Positions 11,939 to 23,693 of a DNA stretch of 64,000 nucleotides are shown piece after piece. Origin of the DNA: Rhynchosporium graminicola (Eukaryota > Ascomycota > Leotiomycetes > Helotiales > Ploettnerulaceae); the NCBI GenBank assembly GCA_900074885.1, contig FJUW01000002.1, forward strand, positions 1,067,001-1,131,000. The letters run 5' to 3'. Position 1 is the stretch's first letter. Each line of letters begins with the position of its first letter. Under the pieces are notes generated by a model that saw only the letters and a program-made list of their open reading frames with translations, had not been told where the DNA came from and searched no databases. Both the position numbers and the translations under genes were made by a program.

Positions 11939-12513
11939 TACCAGGGATTGGGGGTATGGCAGGCGTTTGGTATGGACGGGCAGGGCCACTTATGTATTTG
12001 GCGGTGTTTTCCGGTTTCTGGAAGAAAATATGACGGCCACGGCCCATGAAATGGTAATTTGGATCAAAAGATCCGGAATTTATTGTATGATACCACACAA
12101 AGTCTCCTAAGATAGGAAGCCATAAACAGGGTTATCATACCAGTCCACTTAAGTTATAGTATAACGATGCACCGTAAGCAAGTCGGGAGTCTATAGTGTA
12201 GGTTCTCACAATGAATATCTATTGATTAATATTATAAATAATTCTAATGACTCCTGACTAATGTGATGTAATGTCACATCATCTTATTACTTACAGCTTC
12301 AATTATGAATCATTGCATTGAAGTAAATAGAGCTTACCTGGTATGTCTCCACTCCAGGGATTCTCGCGAGCACTAGTGCCAAGCTCAGCCTGGAGCTCAA
12401 TCGAAGCTCACCCCGCCATCCAAGCTTCAGCCTCATCAACACTTTGAAGCTTACAAACGCTCCGTAAGAACTTGAGTACAGCATCTTCCGAATAACTCAT
12501 ATACGCTTTGATT
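11939..12513. other. intergenic between TFIIF beta and CSN4
   Basis: About 575 bases, AT-rich around 12170-12300, with no supported gene. It contains the 3' UTR of the TFIIF gene and the promoter of the CSN4 gene on the same strand. Confidence 0.5.
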
Positions 12514-13818
12514 ATGGTATCTGCAAAGGTCGCCAGTGCTCTAAGCACAATTCCCAATTCCCAAGATCCACAACAAGGCTACGAAGCTCTCTTAAAAGAC
12601 GTCCGGTTCACATCCGCCCCCACCGACCTCCCAAAAGACCTCATCGCAATCCTCGACACTATATTCGAAAGTTCCTTAGGAATAGTAGCCACACGAGCCC
12701 TTACACTCTCCTTCGTAAACACACTCAAAGACCTCCCATCCAACGAAACCAAAATCGAAGTCGGCGAACACGCTCTCTCAGTCTTCGCCATCCAAGCCTC
12801 CAGCTTCGAAGAACAAAATGCCCAAGTCCGCGAACTTATGGCTACGGCTTACGAAGCTGATGAAGACTTCCTGGCTGCTGCTAAGATCCTAGCTGGAATT
12901 CCGCTTGACAGCTCGCAGAGAAAGGTCACGAATGAAGATAAAGTCGGTTTCTGGATCCGCATCACTAGGAATTACCTAGAGGTTGATGATACAACGCTCG
13001 CAGAGCAGTATTTGAACAAGGCAAAGAATGTCATATATACAGTCCAAGACCGGGACATGAACCTACATTTCAGACTCTGCCAGGCCAGAATCCAGGATGC
13101 GAGACGGAACTTCCTGGCTGCTGCGCAAGGTTATCAAGATATCAGCTTCATGCCCGTTATTGCCGAGGAGGAGAGACTACACACGCTGAGTATGGCAATC
13201 AAATGTGCTGTCCTTGCACCTGCTGGACCAGCGAGAAGTCGTGCGCTGGGAAGATTGTATAAGGATGAGAGAACGAGTACGTTAGAGGAGTACAGTATTC
13301 TGGAGAAGATGTTCCTCGATCGTCTCTTGTCGCCTACAGAGGTAGCTAAGTTCGCGGAGGGTCTGGCGCCGCATCAACTTGCAAAGACTTCGGATGGGAG
13401 TACGGTTTTGGCGAAAGCGGTGGTGGAACATAATCTCAGAGGTGCTTCGAGGTTGTACAGCAATATTGGGTTTGATGCGCTAGGATTGCTGCTTGGACTG
13501 GATGGGGATAAGGCTGAGGAGACGACGGCTAGGATGATTGAGCAGGGGAGATTGGTTGGGCGGATTGATCAGATTGAGAGGTTTATATGGTTTGAGGGTG
13601 GTGAGGCTACAGGTGTGAAGGGTAGTGGGAGGTCAGAGGGTGTTGTGGGGAGAGAGTTGAAGCGATGGGATTCAAATGTTCAGGGTTTGGCGGAGGAAGT
13701 TGAGAAAGTTACTTCGGAGCTTCAGCTGGTATACCCTGTGAGTATCTTACGCCGACTGCAGACAGCCCATCAGCTAACACACGATTAGGACTTTGTTGCA
13801 AAGAATCTGGTTGTTTGA
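12514..13818 (+). CDS. CSN4: COP9 signalosome complex subunit 4
   Basis: Exons 12514-13737 and 13789-13818, 417 aa, close to the usual CSN4 length. I chose the ATG at 12514; the TTG six bases upstream is not a plausible start. The protein is helical throughout: TPR-like repeats cover most of it, followed by a PCI domain near the C-terminus (for example ILEKMFLDRLLSPTEVAKFA and the winged helix around FDALGLLLGLDGDKAEE). The LSTIPNSQDPQQGY N-terminus and the DEDFLAAAKILAGIPLDSSQ segment are typical. CSN4 is part of the deneddylase that removes Nedd8 from cullins. In filamentous fungi it links light, development and secondary metabolism. The last exon encodes only ten residues (DFVAKNLVV), easily lost in automated models. 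Confidence 0.93.
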
Positions 13819-14177
13819 GAACAGTGGGTACCGTCAAATAAGAGACTGGCGTTTAGACGGTTTGCATTGAAGGGAAGCAATTTGCTGGCACATGGACGGC
13901 GTTACGGGTATCACAAGATGATACCAACGAAAGACTGCACAGGACTGAAATAAGCATAGGCTTCGCATCTCTTCCACGCTTCCAAGAATCGGATCTGAAT
14001 ATAATTTCATACTATACGCTTTCAGTCACACATTCAAGCAGAGCATCGACGATCAGTGAGTAGATTGACGTAGACAAATCTACAGCACCTACTTGAATTT
14101 CTGGTTCTCAGCAACGTTTAAGAAGCCCATCTGTGATCCCTACATGCCCAATGACTTGATTTCTCACTCAAAACTTT
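13819..14177. other. convergent 3' region
   Basis: 359 bases between the 3' ends of CSN4 (+) and the SGNH hydrolase (-). No gene or repeat seen. Confidence 0.5.
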
Positions 14178-15348
14178 TCACAGCTCTTCCTGGCCCTCCC
14201 GTCCCTCCCAGCCCCCTACCTCCACCTTCCTCCCCTCAGCAGTCCTCCAATTCCTCACCCCGGCTCTCCTCCTCAACTCCTGCCTCTCCGCCTCAACATC
14301 GATCTCCCTCGTCAGACCCTCCCTCTCAATCTCCTTCTCCAACTGCACAATACGATCAGCAAGTAGTCTCCCAATAAGATCATACCCTTTGACTGTGAAA
14401 TGCAAAGTGTCGTCCCAGATCTCTTTGCGCTGGTCGATGGGCATTCCCCAGTACGGTACGGCTTTGTGGAGGTCGTATGTGTAGCTGAACATGTTAGTGT
14501 GAGTGAGAATACCAATATAAATTTAGATATTGTCAAGTGAACACAATCGCTTGAAATCAAACTTTTAGTCCTATACTCGGACTTGAGACTCTAGAAACGG
14601 AAGTGGAAGATGACAGAATCGATCAAGGATGTGTAGCACATCAAAGCATCATAAGCACGCAAAATATAACTTACAATCCCTTCTCCTGATGACTCAAAAT
14701 CATCTGGTTCACATCGGCCCGCCTCTCAGGTACGACAGGCATACAAGCTCCACAGCCCGTAATAGTCAAAGCCAAGACTTTCGTGTTGTTTGATAGGGGC
14801 ATCGCCCATACTTTTTGGAGAGCGGGGAAGATGTCTGATGGGAGACGGTCCTGGTTGAGATCGTTGGTTCCGCCCAGGACGATGGCCCAGTCGTAGGGAG
14901 TGTTGGGGTGGACTTCGGAGACTGGGCATTGTGTTAGAGATCGTATTAAGGTTGGCCTGTATAGAGAGAGATAATGTGAGGAAGAGAGAGAAGAAGTGAT
15001 GAGGAACTGTAAAGAGACGTCGTTGGAAATGATGAATTGCAAGGAGAGATTCTTCTATATCACGAGAAGTGTCATGGTGGAGATTCCGAGTAATATAAGA
15101 GCAATCTAGAAGTCTAGCCATGACTTACAGAGTTTATCCATCCTCGGAAAGAATACACCAGGCGGACTAACTGCTTGATCCCCACCCAACCCTTGAATGT
15201 CTATCGATATGTTCCATGTGGGCAATGACTTCTCCAAAGAAGCTTTCAAGGCTATCCCATACGGATGAAATAATGAGCCGCCTTGTGTATGGCCGGCTGT
15301 AATGCTGTCTCCGAAGCAGAGCACTCGGAGGGAATTAGTGAGAAGCAT
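14178..15348 (-). CDS. SGNH/GDSL-type esterase/lipase
   Basis: Exons complement(14178-14484, 14675-14921, 15129-15348), 257 aa. The introns are unusually long for this locus (190 and 207 bp). Catalytic blocks are present in order: block I with the nucleophile Ser in CFGDSITAG (residues about 11-19), a block II Gly (GLGGDQ), block III with the oxyanion Asn in LGGTNDLN, and block V with the Asp/His pair in DDTLHFTVKGY. The C-terminus is a charged helix (QLEKEIEREG). No signal peptide is evident, so it is probably intracellular. The family hydrolyses small esters, thioesters or acetyl groups; the substrate cannot be told from sequence. It is divergent from the Mps1 kinase gene. Confidence 0.88.
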
Positions 15349-15897
15349 CTCGAGCTGTAGTGACGAGATATGGACGCGGAACTTTCATAAATTTAAGGTT
15401 TCAACTTCCTGAGTGAAGTCTGTAACGTCAAGAAGCGAACAAGCAACAGTCAATACAAGTGTTCAACAAGTATTCAAAATATCGGAACCTTTTGGAGAAT
15501 TCAGTACGTTGGTTAATCCCAGTGTCAACCAAGTTCAAGAAACGAGGCTATATGTGTTATAATGGTTAGCACCAAGTGGTGAGACATGTTCACATGAAGA
15601 GAAGCTTGGATGTTCTTGAAGCAGGGGGCCCTGAGGGGCATTTGGCGTTGCTCAGGCGACAGGCTAAATAATACTTGCTTGCACGATCCAATTCTCCTGG
15701 CCAGAGCTGAGCTTTATCCTCCACGCGTTATCTCCAGCCCACGACGTGCAAAATAGCTGATTGCTTCGACATCCTCTTGCTCAACCATGGAATTACATGA
15801 ATCGACGCGGTAAAATAACATCTTCGCCAACATAGCCATCTAACAAGAATCAATAAACACAATCAGCGCTTCCGGTCAAATCGAACCAAACAATACT
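15349..15897. promoter_or_regulatory. divergent promoter region
   Basis: 549 bp between the SGNH hydrolase start (-) and the Mps1 kinase start (+). Position makes it the likely promoter for both; no recognised element. Confidence 0.45.
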
Positions 15898-18484
15898 ATG
15901 GCCATGGCATCACCAACACCTATGGGATCATCCCATTTCACATCGCTCAGAAGACCGGCATCTCGACAGAATTTCAAGCAGTCCATAGCCAGGCCGCAGT
16001 TGACTCGTGGAGATCCCTTACCAGCAGAAGCGCATGCGCGAACCTACTCGCTGAACGATAGTTCTGACGATGAGATCCCGTTGCCGATGATGAAGTTCTC
16101 GGCACTCACCAATGCCTTGCTCAATGATGCGGCGCCAGCAGTCGAGACATCCCTTCCGCACACAGCGAAAACTACACCTGATCCGACGGATATTGGGGGG
16201 TTTCAATTCAAAGCAGGAGGTGCCGGTGGCAGTGCAGATAAGAAGATCTCACCAGCAGCCAGCACTAGGATTAATAATCCCTATAAGAGGAGAGTTGTGC
16301 GATTAAGTGCTACTCCGTCGACTTTACGAAGAACTTCATCTTTATCTGCGGTACAGAAACCTGTTGATAAGCCGGTCGAGAAGCCAGAGAGTCCTTTGGA
16401 CTTGAGTACACCAGCGCCAGCACCTCGGACGGTTCGTTTGCCTGTTTCTGGCAATCTTAGACGGTCGTTTGGTTCCTCAGGGCGGAGTTCTTTGAGGGCG
16501 GATTCGGCCCCAAGAAATGAGGAGCACGATCTAGATACTCAAGATTATCCGACAACTGCTGCCCGATCGCATCTTGCGACTAGTCAAGGGAGTGTATCGA
16601 GGTATCAGCCATCAACAGTTGGGAGGACAAAGTATGGAGAGGAAAGCTCCCTGCGTACGAAAGGAGTCGTAAAGGTGGCTGGGAGTTTCATGAGAGGACC
16701 AGCGCGTCGAGGGAGGAGGCGAATGGATGAAGAGGAACAGAGCCCAGTCGATGAGCACGACAATGCACTGGACTCTGCACCATCGAGCCAGGAACCTCAA
16801 AGTCAAGAATCTCAAGCACCCGAGTCACAGAGTCAAAATGCTGGGTCGAGTCAGGAAAAAGAACCATTGATGGGGTCATATCATCCCTCAGCATACAGAG
16901 ACTTTGCCTCTGGAAGTCCCATTAGCACCAAGGAAGTATTGAATTCGGTTCTGAGATCGAAATCTCCTCCGCCCCCGACGCTATTCAGCTCAGACAGGCC
17001 GGGTTCTCTACAACCAAAGATAGTTTCGCAACCAGTACAGCCAGTTTTCAAAGTGCCAGCACCTCGACCAGATCTGCCTTCGGCCCATGACCAGGAGAAT
17101 GAAGCACCTCCAACCTTCAAGCGGAACAAACAAGCCCCGCTGGTTCACCTGGACAAAATGGAAAAAGTGCCCGTTCGACCAGCAAGCATGGATCTCGATA
17201 TCTTACGTACAGCGACACCTTCAGAGAGACCACCCTTGGCTCTCAGAAGTCAGAATACGCCTCGGAGACCTGCACCTCCACCACCCAAGATGTCAATTCT
17301 GGACGCTGCTACGAGTACTGCTGGAGCGGCTACAGCTTCACATGCCGCCGGAAAGAGAAACCGATTGAAGGTCAATGGGAAGAACTTCACGAGGTTAGAT
17401 TGTATTGGACGTGGAGGGAGCTCACGGGTTTACCGAGTGATGGCGGAGAATTCGAAATTCTTTGCTTTGAAACGAGTTTCCTTGGAAGATGCGGATGATT
17501 CTGCCGTGAGGGGTTTCAAGGGCGAGATCGACTTGCTTAAGAAACTTGAAGGGGTGGAGAGAGTGATTCGTCTCTATGATTTCGAACTTAACGAAGAGAA
17601 GTCGACATTGACTGTGGTATGTTTGATCACTCTAGCAAATGGCGCTCATAACTGACATGTTCTAGTTGATGGAAATGGGAGAGCTGGACATGAACAAAAT
17701 GTTGGATCTTCGCTTGAAGGCCGAGAACTCCAAATTTGACGCCAGTTTCGTCCGTCACTACTGGAAAGAAATGCTCGAATGTCTCCAAGCCATCCACGAA
17801 CACGACATCGTGCATTCCGACCTGAAACCCCATAACTTCGTTCTCGTCCAAGGCCGCCTCAAACTCATTGATTTCGGCATCGCCAACGCAATCCAAACCG
17901 ATGAAACCGTCAACGTCCATCGTGAAAACCAGATCGGAACACCAAACTACATGTCCCCCGAGTCACTCATGGATTCCAACGCTCCCAAACCCGATGCAAG
18001 AGGCCGTATCCAGAATAATGAGCCTAGATTGATGAAACTCGGCAAGCCGAGCGATATCTGGAGTCTAGCCTGTATCTTATACCAGATGACCTACGGGCGA
18101 CCCCCTTTCGGCCACATCCAGAATCCGATTCACCGCTGTCAAGCGATCATTAACTGGAACTATGAGATCGAATATCCCTCCGTCGGCGTGGGATCCGTCC
18201 CTGTACCTTCCGCTCTCATCAAGACTCTCAAAAGGTGTTTAAATAGAAATCAAGCTGAACGACCATCCGCGACCGAGTTGCTGGATGAGCAAGATCCCTT
18301 CTTGAATCCGGTTGAATATGATGATGCGTTGCCAATTAGTGAGGAGTTGCTGGGTAGGATACTGCTGAGTGTGGCGGCGAAGTGTAAGGCGGGAAATCCG
18401 AGTGAGACGGAGCTTTTGACTCTGTGGCCGAAAGCTTATTTTGAGAGGCTGAGGAAGAATATGGCGGAGGGAAAGACGTTATAG
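15898..18484 (+). CDS. MPS1: Mps1/TTK-family dual-specificity protein kinase
   Basis: Exons 15898-17616 and 17666-18484, 845 aa. The first ~480 residues are disordered and Ser/Pro-rich. The kinase domain starts near residue 490 with the glycine loop CIGRGGSSRVYRV, the ATP-binding Lys in FALKRV (about 523), then LMEMGELDMNKML, the catalytic loop VHSDLKPHNFVL, the DFG (LIDFGIANAI) and the activation segment GTPNYMSPE. The HSDLKP loop and IANAI after DFG are hallmarks of Mps1/TTK. It acts at kinetochores in the spindle checkpoint and, in yeast, in spindle pole body duplication. The N-terminal part has a cluster of six Ser-Gln pairs around residues 297-325, a pattern seen in ATM/ATR targets. The intron sits between subdomains of the N-lobe and is in frame by phase 0. 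Confidence 0.93.
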
Positions 18485-19920
18485 GAGTGACTTCCTCCAG
18501 AGTGATTTGTTCATCTTTAGGACTAGTTCAAAGGGAGTTAGTCTCGCTGGAGTTTAGAGTGGGTTCGTGTTTGTACATTGTTCGGGGGCTTCTGTTGGAT
18601 TAGCGTTTGATGTTTACTTACTCGGTATGGGACTTTACCTAAAAGCAAAGCTCGAAAAGGAAAGGGGAAGGTGTTTGCTATTCGACGGATCTGCGTTTAG
18701 CGTACAGGCGTTTCAAAGGCCGGCAGGATATACCATTTTAACTTTACATCACTGGGTCGGCCTACTTAATTGCTTCTTTTGGCTGGCGCCTCACGTTTTC
18801 ACTTTTCCCTTTGATGCATGAACAGGCTTTTGATATCAGATATCTCATGTTTGTCTTGAAGCTCGAGAATTTCGATATTTACTGGATGATGGGATGGATG
18901 CTTTCGTTCGGGTGTTGACATATCCGGCTACAGTACCAGAGCCAAGCATCCGGATCATCTCGAATCCAACTCTTTCCTGTAGATAGAAATGGATGGATGG
19001 AATCTTCTCGTTCTCCACTCTCATCGCACGAGTACAGAGTGTGCATGTCCGCACGCACCAATGTGAAAACGGCAAGTTAGCGATTGAGAGGAGGGAGGGA
19101 GAAGTTCTTGTCTTGTATGTATGGATGGATATGAATGAGCAGAGAGTTGAAGGAACGGAGAAGAGTAACAGAAGATCCAAAGACAAGCTACCTTATTGCA
19201 ACTCAAAGTATATATCCAATTCTAAAGATTTCTCCCCCTCCCCCTCGGTTGCTTGCTAATGATCCAAGACTGCAACGGATGGGATTTTAAAATTTGTTTC
19301 TTTTTCCATTCTCATTTTTTTTCTCGTGGCGTTTCTTGTCATCTGTGCATGTAGGACGGGATATGATGGTGTGTAATATACCCGTACGCTGCTTCGCTTT
19401 TTTCTTTGTGTGAATAGACTCACTAGAACGTAGGCGAATTCCTGAATATATGATTAGAAGATGTAATCAGATCAGCAAGCCTGGTAGTCTGGTTCTGGTC
19501 TGCTCCCATTCCGGTCGCGTTAGTGCGTTCGCTTGATGGGGGATCTTTTTTCATTTTTTTTTTTTTCAAAAGAAACATGATAGATTATTAAGGGACGGTA
19601 GGTAACGTGGTAAGTGATGGAGTGAGTGTAAGCAATTGAGTGAAATTAATGCCCCAAGGAGAGGAGAGGCTTGGAGCATGAAAAATAAGAAAGTAGGAAC
19701 GAGAAGATCTTCCCAAATCGATATATTCAGTCATAATGAGTGAGGGTTGTCTACTACAGTAATGTCCGTACCTCGAAACGCTTCGCTCGCTTAGATGAGG
19801 AAAGTAGATGTGGCAGTCTCAACAACCCATCCATACATACCCATCCATACATACATATGTACACAACCTCACATTTCGCACATCATCTTGAAGGACCTCG
19901 ACGCGCTAGAGTGACAATTC
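18485..19920. other. intergenic, Mps1 3' side
   Basis: About 1.4 kb without a supported gene. Short hydrophobic or Ser-rich frames appear on both strands (for example 18845-19259) but show no domain or consistent splice structure. A poly-T tract occurs at about 19550-19566. Confidence 0.5.
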
Positions 19921-19930
19921 AAAAATAAAT
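19921..19930 (-). terminator. RNA polymerase III T-rich terminator of the 5S gene
   Basis: Reading the minus strand past the 5S 3' end there is TTATTTATTTTT, with five consecutive T at 19925-19921. This is a typical Pol III stop about ten bases after the mature end. Confidence 0.7.
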
Positions 19931-19938
19931 AAGGTACG

Positions 19939-20058
19939 AACATACAACAGCAGGAATTCGCTGGTGGTCACCCACCCAACTACTAATCTGCCGATCTGGC
20001 GCTTGTGTATGGCAGAGCGGACGGGATGCCCAGTTCTCACCAGTCTATGGTCGTATGT
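19939..20058 (-). rRNA. 5S ribosomal RNA
   Basis: The minus strand from 20058 to 19939 reads as a 120-nt fungal 5S rRNA. It starts ACATACGACCATAGA, carries the conserved CATCCCGTCCGCTC loop, the internal control region TTAGTAGTTGGGTGGGTGACC and ends GTTGTATGTT. The 5' nine bases pair with the 3' end (helix I, one G-U), so the gene looks intact. Dispersed single 5S genes outside the rDNA array are usual in filamentous ascomycetes. It lies alone in a gene-poor stretch and uses an internal Pol III promoter, so it needs no upstream context. Confidence 0.95.
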
Positions 20059-20176
20059 GTCGTTATCGAATTAATCTACACATATGAAGTACGATAGTAG
20101 TGGTTGTGCGAGTTGTTTTTCATGATGCGGATGGGGGCATGAGGGGAATGGAGTTGTTAGGGCTGGGGCTGAAAAT

Positions 20177-20210
20177 GTTTGTTGTTGCTGTTGTTGCTGT
20201 TGTTGCTGCA
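20177..20210 (+). repeat. TTGTTGCTG microsatellite
   Basis: Three and a half copies of a nine-base unit, TTGTTGCTG. In the reverse strand it would read as Gln/Asn-type codons, but no open frame uses it. Confidence 0.85.
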
Positions 20211-22149
20211 TAGTGGTGGTGAGGGTTCAAAAGCGAAAACGCAAGGGAAAGGCGCGAGGAGCTGCCAAGACAGGTCAGAGTTTTGCTCGGTGATGAGCTG
20301 ATGTTTTTCGGATCGAGAAAGATGGATTGGAAGATTCTGTTCTATTCATATTACCTGTAGTGGCTGCGTTCTTTGTCGATCTGGTTAGGTTTCCACTCCG
20401 CTGGGTCAATCAGTTGGTTACATCATTTGGTATTTGCTACAGTGGAGTGTTTGTTCTCCATCTCACTCACTCGCCACTTCTGGGCTTTACTTTTGTGACT
20501 ATGATCGGCTGAGACTCGGGAAGTTTATGTTTGGAAGTCCTCCTTATTGTAGTGTTGATACTTGCTATCGGTTCTTTGATCGAGTTGAAGGGGAGGGGAG
20601 TTCAAGAAGAGGCATCCTCACCTAAACACTAGAAACGTGACTTGATACATATCGGAGGACTTTCAGATCACGTTTCCTTCTATCTCATCACAAGTCGCCC
20701 AGACTCTATGATAGGGGAAGATTAACGAGATGAAGGAGTATGAATATCATTTTTCTATACCAGGTAGTGGATCGTGAGATCTCAGATCTCGGATCTCGTA
20801 TGTATCTGCTAAGCCAGATACCGATCGCATCGGTACATACATACCGAATTCCTGGGAAGAGAAGCTCATCCTCTGTCTACCATCGCATACCGACGACAAT
20901 CTTCAATTCCTGAGAACGAGAAAGACAGAGGAATGGAGAGAGAGAGAGAGATACCAAATTACCGCAGAGGATGGAGATCGGGTTGATGATTCGAATATTC
21001 TTTAGTTAAGATCGGATTCCCTCCTACGGTGTGTGGTGTATATACAGACAGACCCCATATCTGTCCGTGGAAGAATCAAGACAGAGCTTACTTAGCCTGG
21101 GCATGGGTTTCGTTCACGGGCTCACGGGCTGATTGGCTGGTTATACGAATGGAGACAGAGTGTGTCAGAGTGCATGCACAGCCTTGCGGTTGTTCACTTA
21201 CTTTACTATGCTGCCGAATTCTAGGTCCATATATCTGAATATACCTAGGTACGATGTGGAATCCTTGCTAGAGAGGTTAGGTTACTTGGGGTGGCAAGCG
21301 AAGGATGGAAAAGCAAAGAAGCGGAAAAAGGAGGCGGGCGGAAAGGAAGGGCAATTCTCGAGAGGGAAAAGGGCAATATGCATGTTTGGACCCTCAGATA
21401 GGTTGAGGGAAGGAAGGAAGGAAGTGGGTGGGTTTTGATGCAGCCCTGCGGCGTGGAGAAGTCAGGTACTGCCCTGCCCGCCCGCATTGCATGGAAGTAG
21501 GTTACGGGGAATCGAAATGACGGGGTTTATACGAGCGAGCAAGGAATAGTTATTCGTTGGTTATCGTGTGGTGATAGGTTGGTCGTTGGTTGATTTGCAG
21601 TTTGCCGTTTGCAAGACTCCCAAAGGAAATAAGTGAGTGCAAGCGTCGACTCACTTTGCTACAGCAATTTGATGGGCGCCGTGATGATTGGAGTGATGCA
21701 GGGTGCAGGGTATAGCACTTTGTTGCTTGGTGCTGGGCCGGGAACGGAGTCACGATCTACTGGTTGGATCGCGGCAAGAAGTACGGGGGGGAGGTTACAG
21801 ACGCGGAGATCTGGAATCTAGAGCCTTGTGATGTGCTTGTTTTGTAGATGCTTGCCTGCCTTTGGAAACTTTGCACAAGAAGCTTCAGGCGTAACCTAAC
21901 TGCCATGCCAAGACCATCGGGTTTCTAAGCGCGGTGGATAAGGTACTGTAGGCATTTCTTGTACGGAAGACGCATTCATCCATTTTGGGAAGCGAGAAGT
22001 CCTCTTGAGTTGCAATCGCAAGGCATTTATCCGGGTTCCTCGCTTCTGATGGGAGAATGGCGCGTGATCACAAGCGCAGCAGGACTGAGGACTCGTCACT
22101 TTCCGTCGTAAGAGAGAGCGCGTTTGGTGTGCTTGCTTACCTTACCCCA

Positions 22150-22187
22150 TAGGTAGGTAGGTAGGTAGGTAGGTAGGTAGGTAGGTA
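22150..22187 (+). repeat. TAGG microsatellite, first copy
   Basis: Nine uninterrupted TAGG units. It is followed about 275 bases later by a second tract of the same unit in the same orientation. Confidence 0.95.
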
Positions 22188-22232
22188 CGTCCTGGGTTTG
22201 GTTGGCATTTGCAGGCTGTACTCGGTGTGCGA

Positions 22233-22262
<30 letters not shown>
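22233..22262 (+). repeat. GGGGTC hexanucleotide repeat
   Basis: About five copies of a six-base G-rich unit. Four or more runs of four G on one strand could form a G-quadruplex. Confidence 0.9.
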
Positions 22263-22263
<1 letters not shown>

Positions 22264-22461
22264 TATGTACCTGTCCTTCCTTCCTAGATACATCCGGTAC
22301 CGACGGGAGGTACGCAAAGGAGGAAGGAAGGACAACGGACGAAGGACGAAATGGCGGGAAAGGGCGCGTTTGCTTTCGCGATACTTGACCAGGGAAAGGA
22401 AATGTTGCTGTGGAGTTCGAGTCGCAGATCCGGTCAACTGCAAGCAAACAGACCATCTACC

Positions 22462-22499
22462 TAGGTAGGTAGGTAGGTAGGTAGGTAGGTAGGGTAGGT
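22462..22499 (+). repeat. TAGG microsatellite, second copy
   Basis: Eight to nine TAGG units with one extra G near the end. Direct repeat of the tract at 22150-22187. Confidence 0.95.
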
Positions 22500-22616
22500 A
22501 CTCACTGTGCAGTACAGGTTAACGTGTTCTGTACGCGGTGAAGTGCGTGCTCACCGATGCTTGACGACGCCGACGGGGAGATTTGACTGATAGGCCAATT
22601 CCCGAGAGGTCCAGGA

Positions 22617-22650
22617 AAAGGAAGGAAGGAAGGAAGGAAGGAAGGAAGGA
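22617..22650 (+). repeat. GGAA microsatellite
   Basis: Eight GGAA/AAGG units in a row. Purine-rich on the plus strand, non-coding. Confidence 0.95.
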
Positions 22651-23651
22651 ATCGAGCAAATTCTATGTCCAGTGCCGATGCTGTTTGCTGATCGAGCGAG
22701 CTTGGGGAGCGAGGAGCCATTTCACGCACGCAAAACCACCGTTCAATCAATCAATGAATGGTACTGTACAATACTGCAGCAGCAGCAACAGGGCGGGCGC
22801 GGCGTGGCTGAGCTTCCCCCAAAGCTCCGTAAGGAGCCCAAACTGCCACAGATAGAGGCTCGCGACGTCCCGTACATCAAGGAAGGCACTTACTTAGTAG
22901 ACGACGTGGGTTTGCATGTTTCCTCCCATCGCCGCTTGATCTTCCCTCCTCCGTCTCCTGACTCTGCTCGGTCGGTGTTCATGAAGGGCAGTCAGCCGAG
23001 CCGGCGTAAATAAAGGCCGTCTTACCCAAGCCAATGGAAGCTATCACGCCAATCAAGGTACGAGGTCGGCTATCATCGAATCATACTCCGTAATTCATGA
23101 TCTATGCTGGGGGTCCTCTTTGAGTCTTTGCTAGCTGTTCTCCACATTCGGGCGTGTTCCGAGTTTTGACGTACGGACACCAAGCGATTTTCGGTCAGCG
23201 CTAGGTTCACGTCAAGATGATGATGATGAAAGAATTGAATTCGTCGTGGATTAGGTTTAGACTGGGAGATCGGCCAGATAGGTACTGTACGAAGGAGTTG
23301 TGAAGTGAGGGAATTGTACATCCATATATCTCCGCAATGCTTACTTCTTCGTGGATAGTCAAGGATGGTATGAACAGAATCAGGGTGAAGGACGGAGGAT
23401 TGTTTCAACTCGAAGGATCGATCATATCATATCATATCATTTCACATCACGATGAGCAAACATAGGGAATACGTAGTACAGTACAGTACATCCAACAGCT
23501 TCGACGCACCATTGACGGACTGACTTGATTGGAGCAGAGCAGACACGGCTCCATTTTTCCTGCCTTCCCCAATTTCATCTAGGTTCAGGGCGGCGATGTA
23601 GGTGTAGATAGCCGCTAATGTATGTACTGCATTGTATGTATGTATGTCCTT

Positions 23652-23693
23652 ATCCTGGTCCTGATCCTGATCCTGATCCTGATCCTGATCCTG
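23652..23693 (+). repeat. CCTGAT hexanucleotide repeat
   Basis: About seven units of CCTGAT, the first degenerate (CCTGGT). Non-coding, 1.1 kb upstream of the transcription factor start. Confidence 0.92.

Noticed and set aside
12299..12484. Minus-strand 61-residue frame upstream of CSN4
   Set aside because: Short, no domain, in the promoter of a well-supported gene.
14726..15121. Alternative exon inside the first intron of the SGNH hydrolase
   Set aside because: Using it introduces stops or breaks the GGTND block; the chosen exons keep all catalytic blocks in frame.
22150..22499. TAGG tracts as interstitial telomere sequence
   Set aside because: Fungal telomeres use TTAGGG; the unit here is a plain four-base microsatellite.
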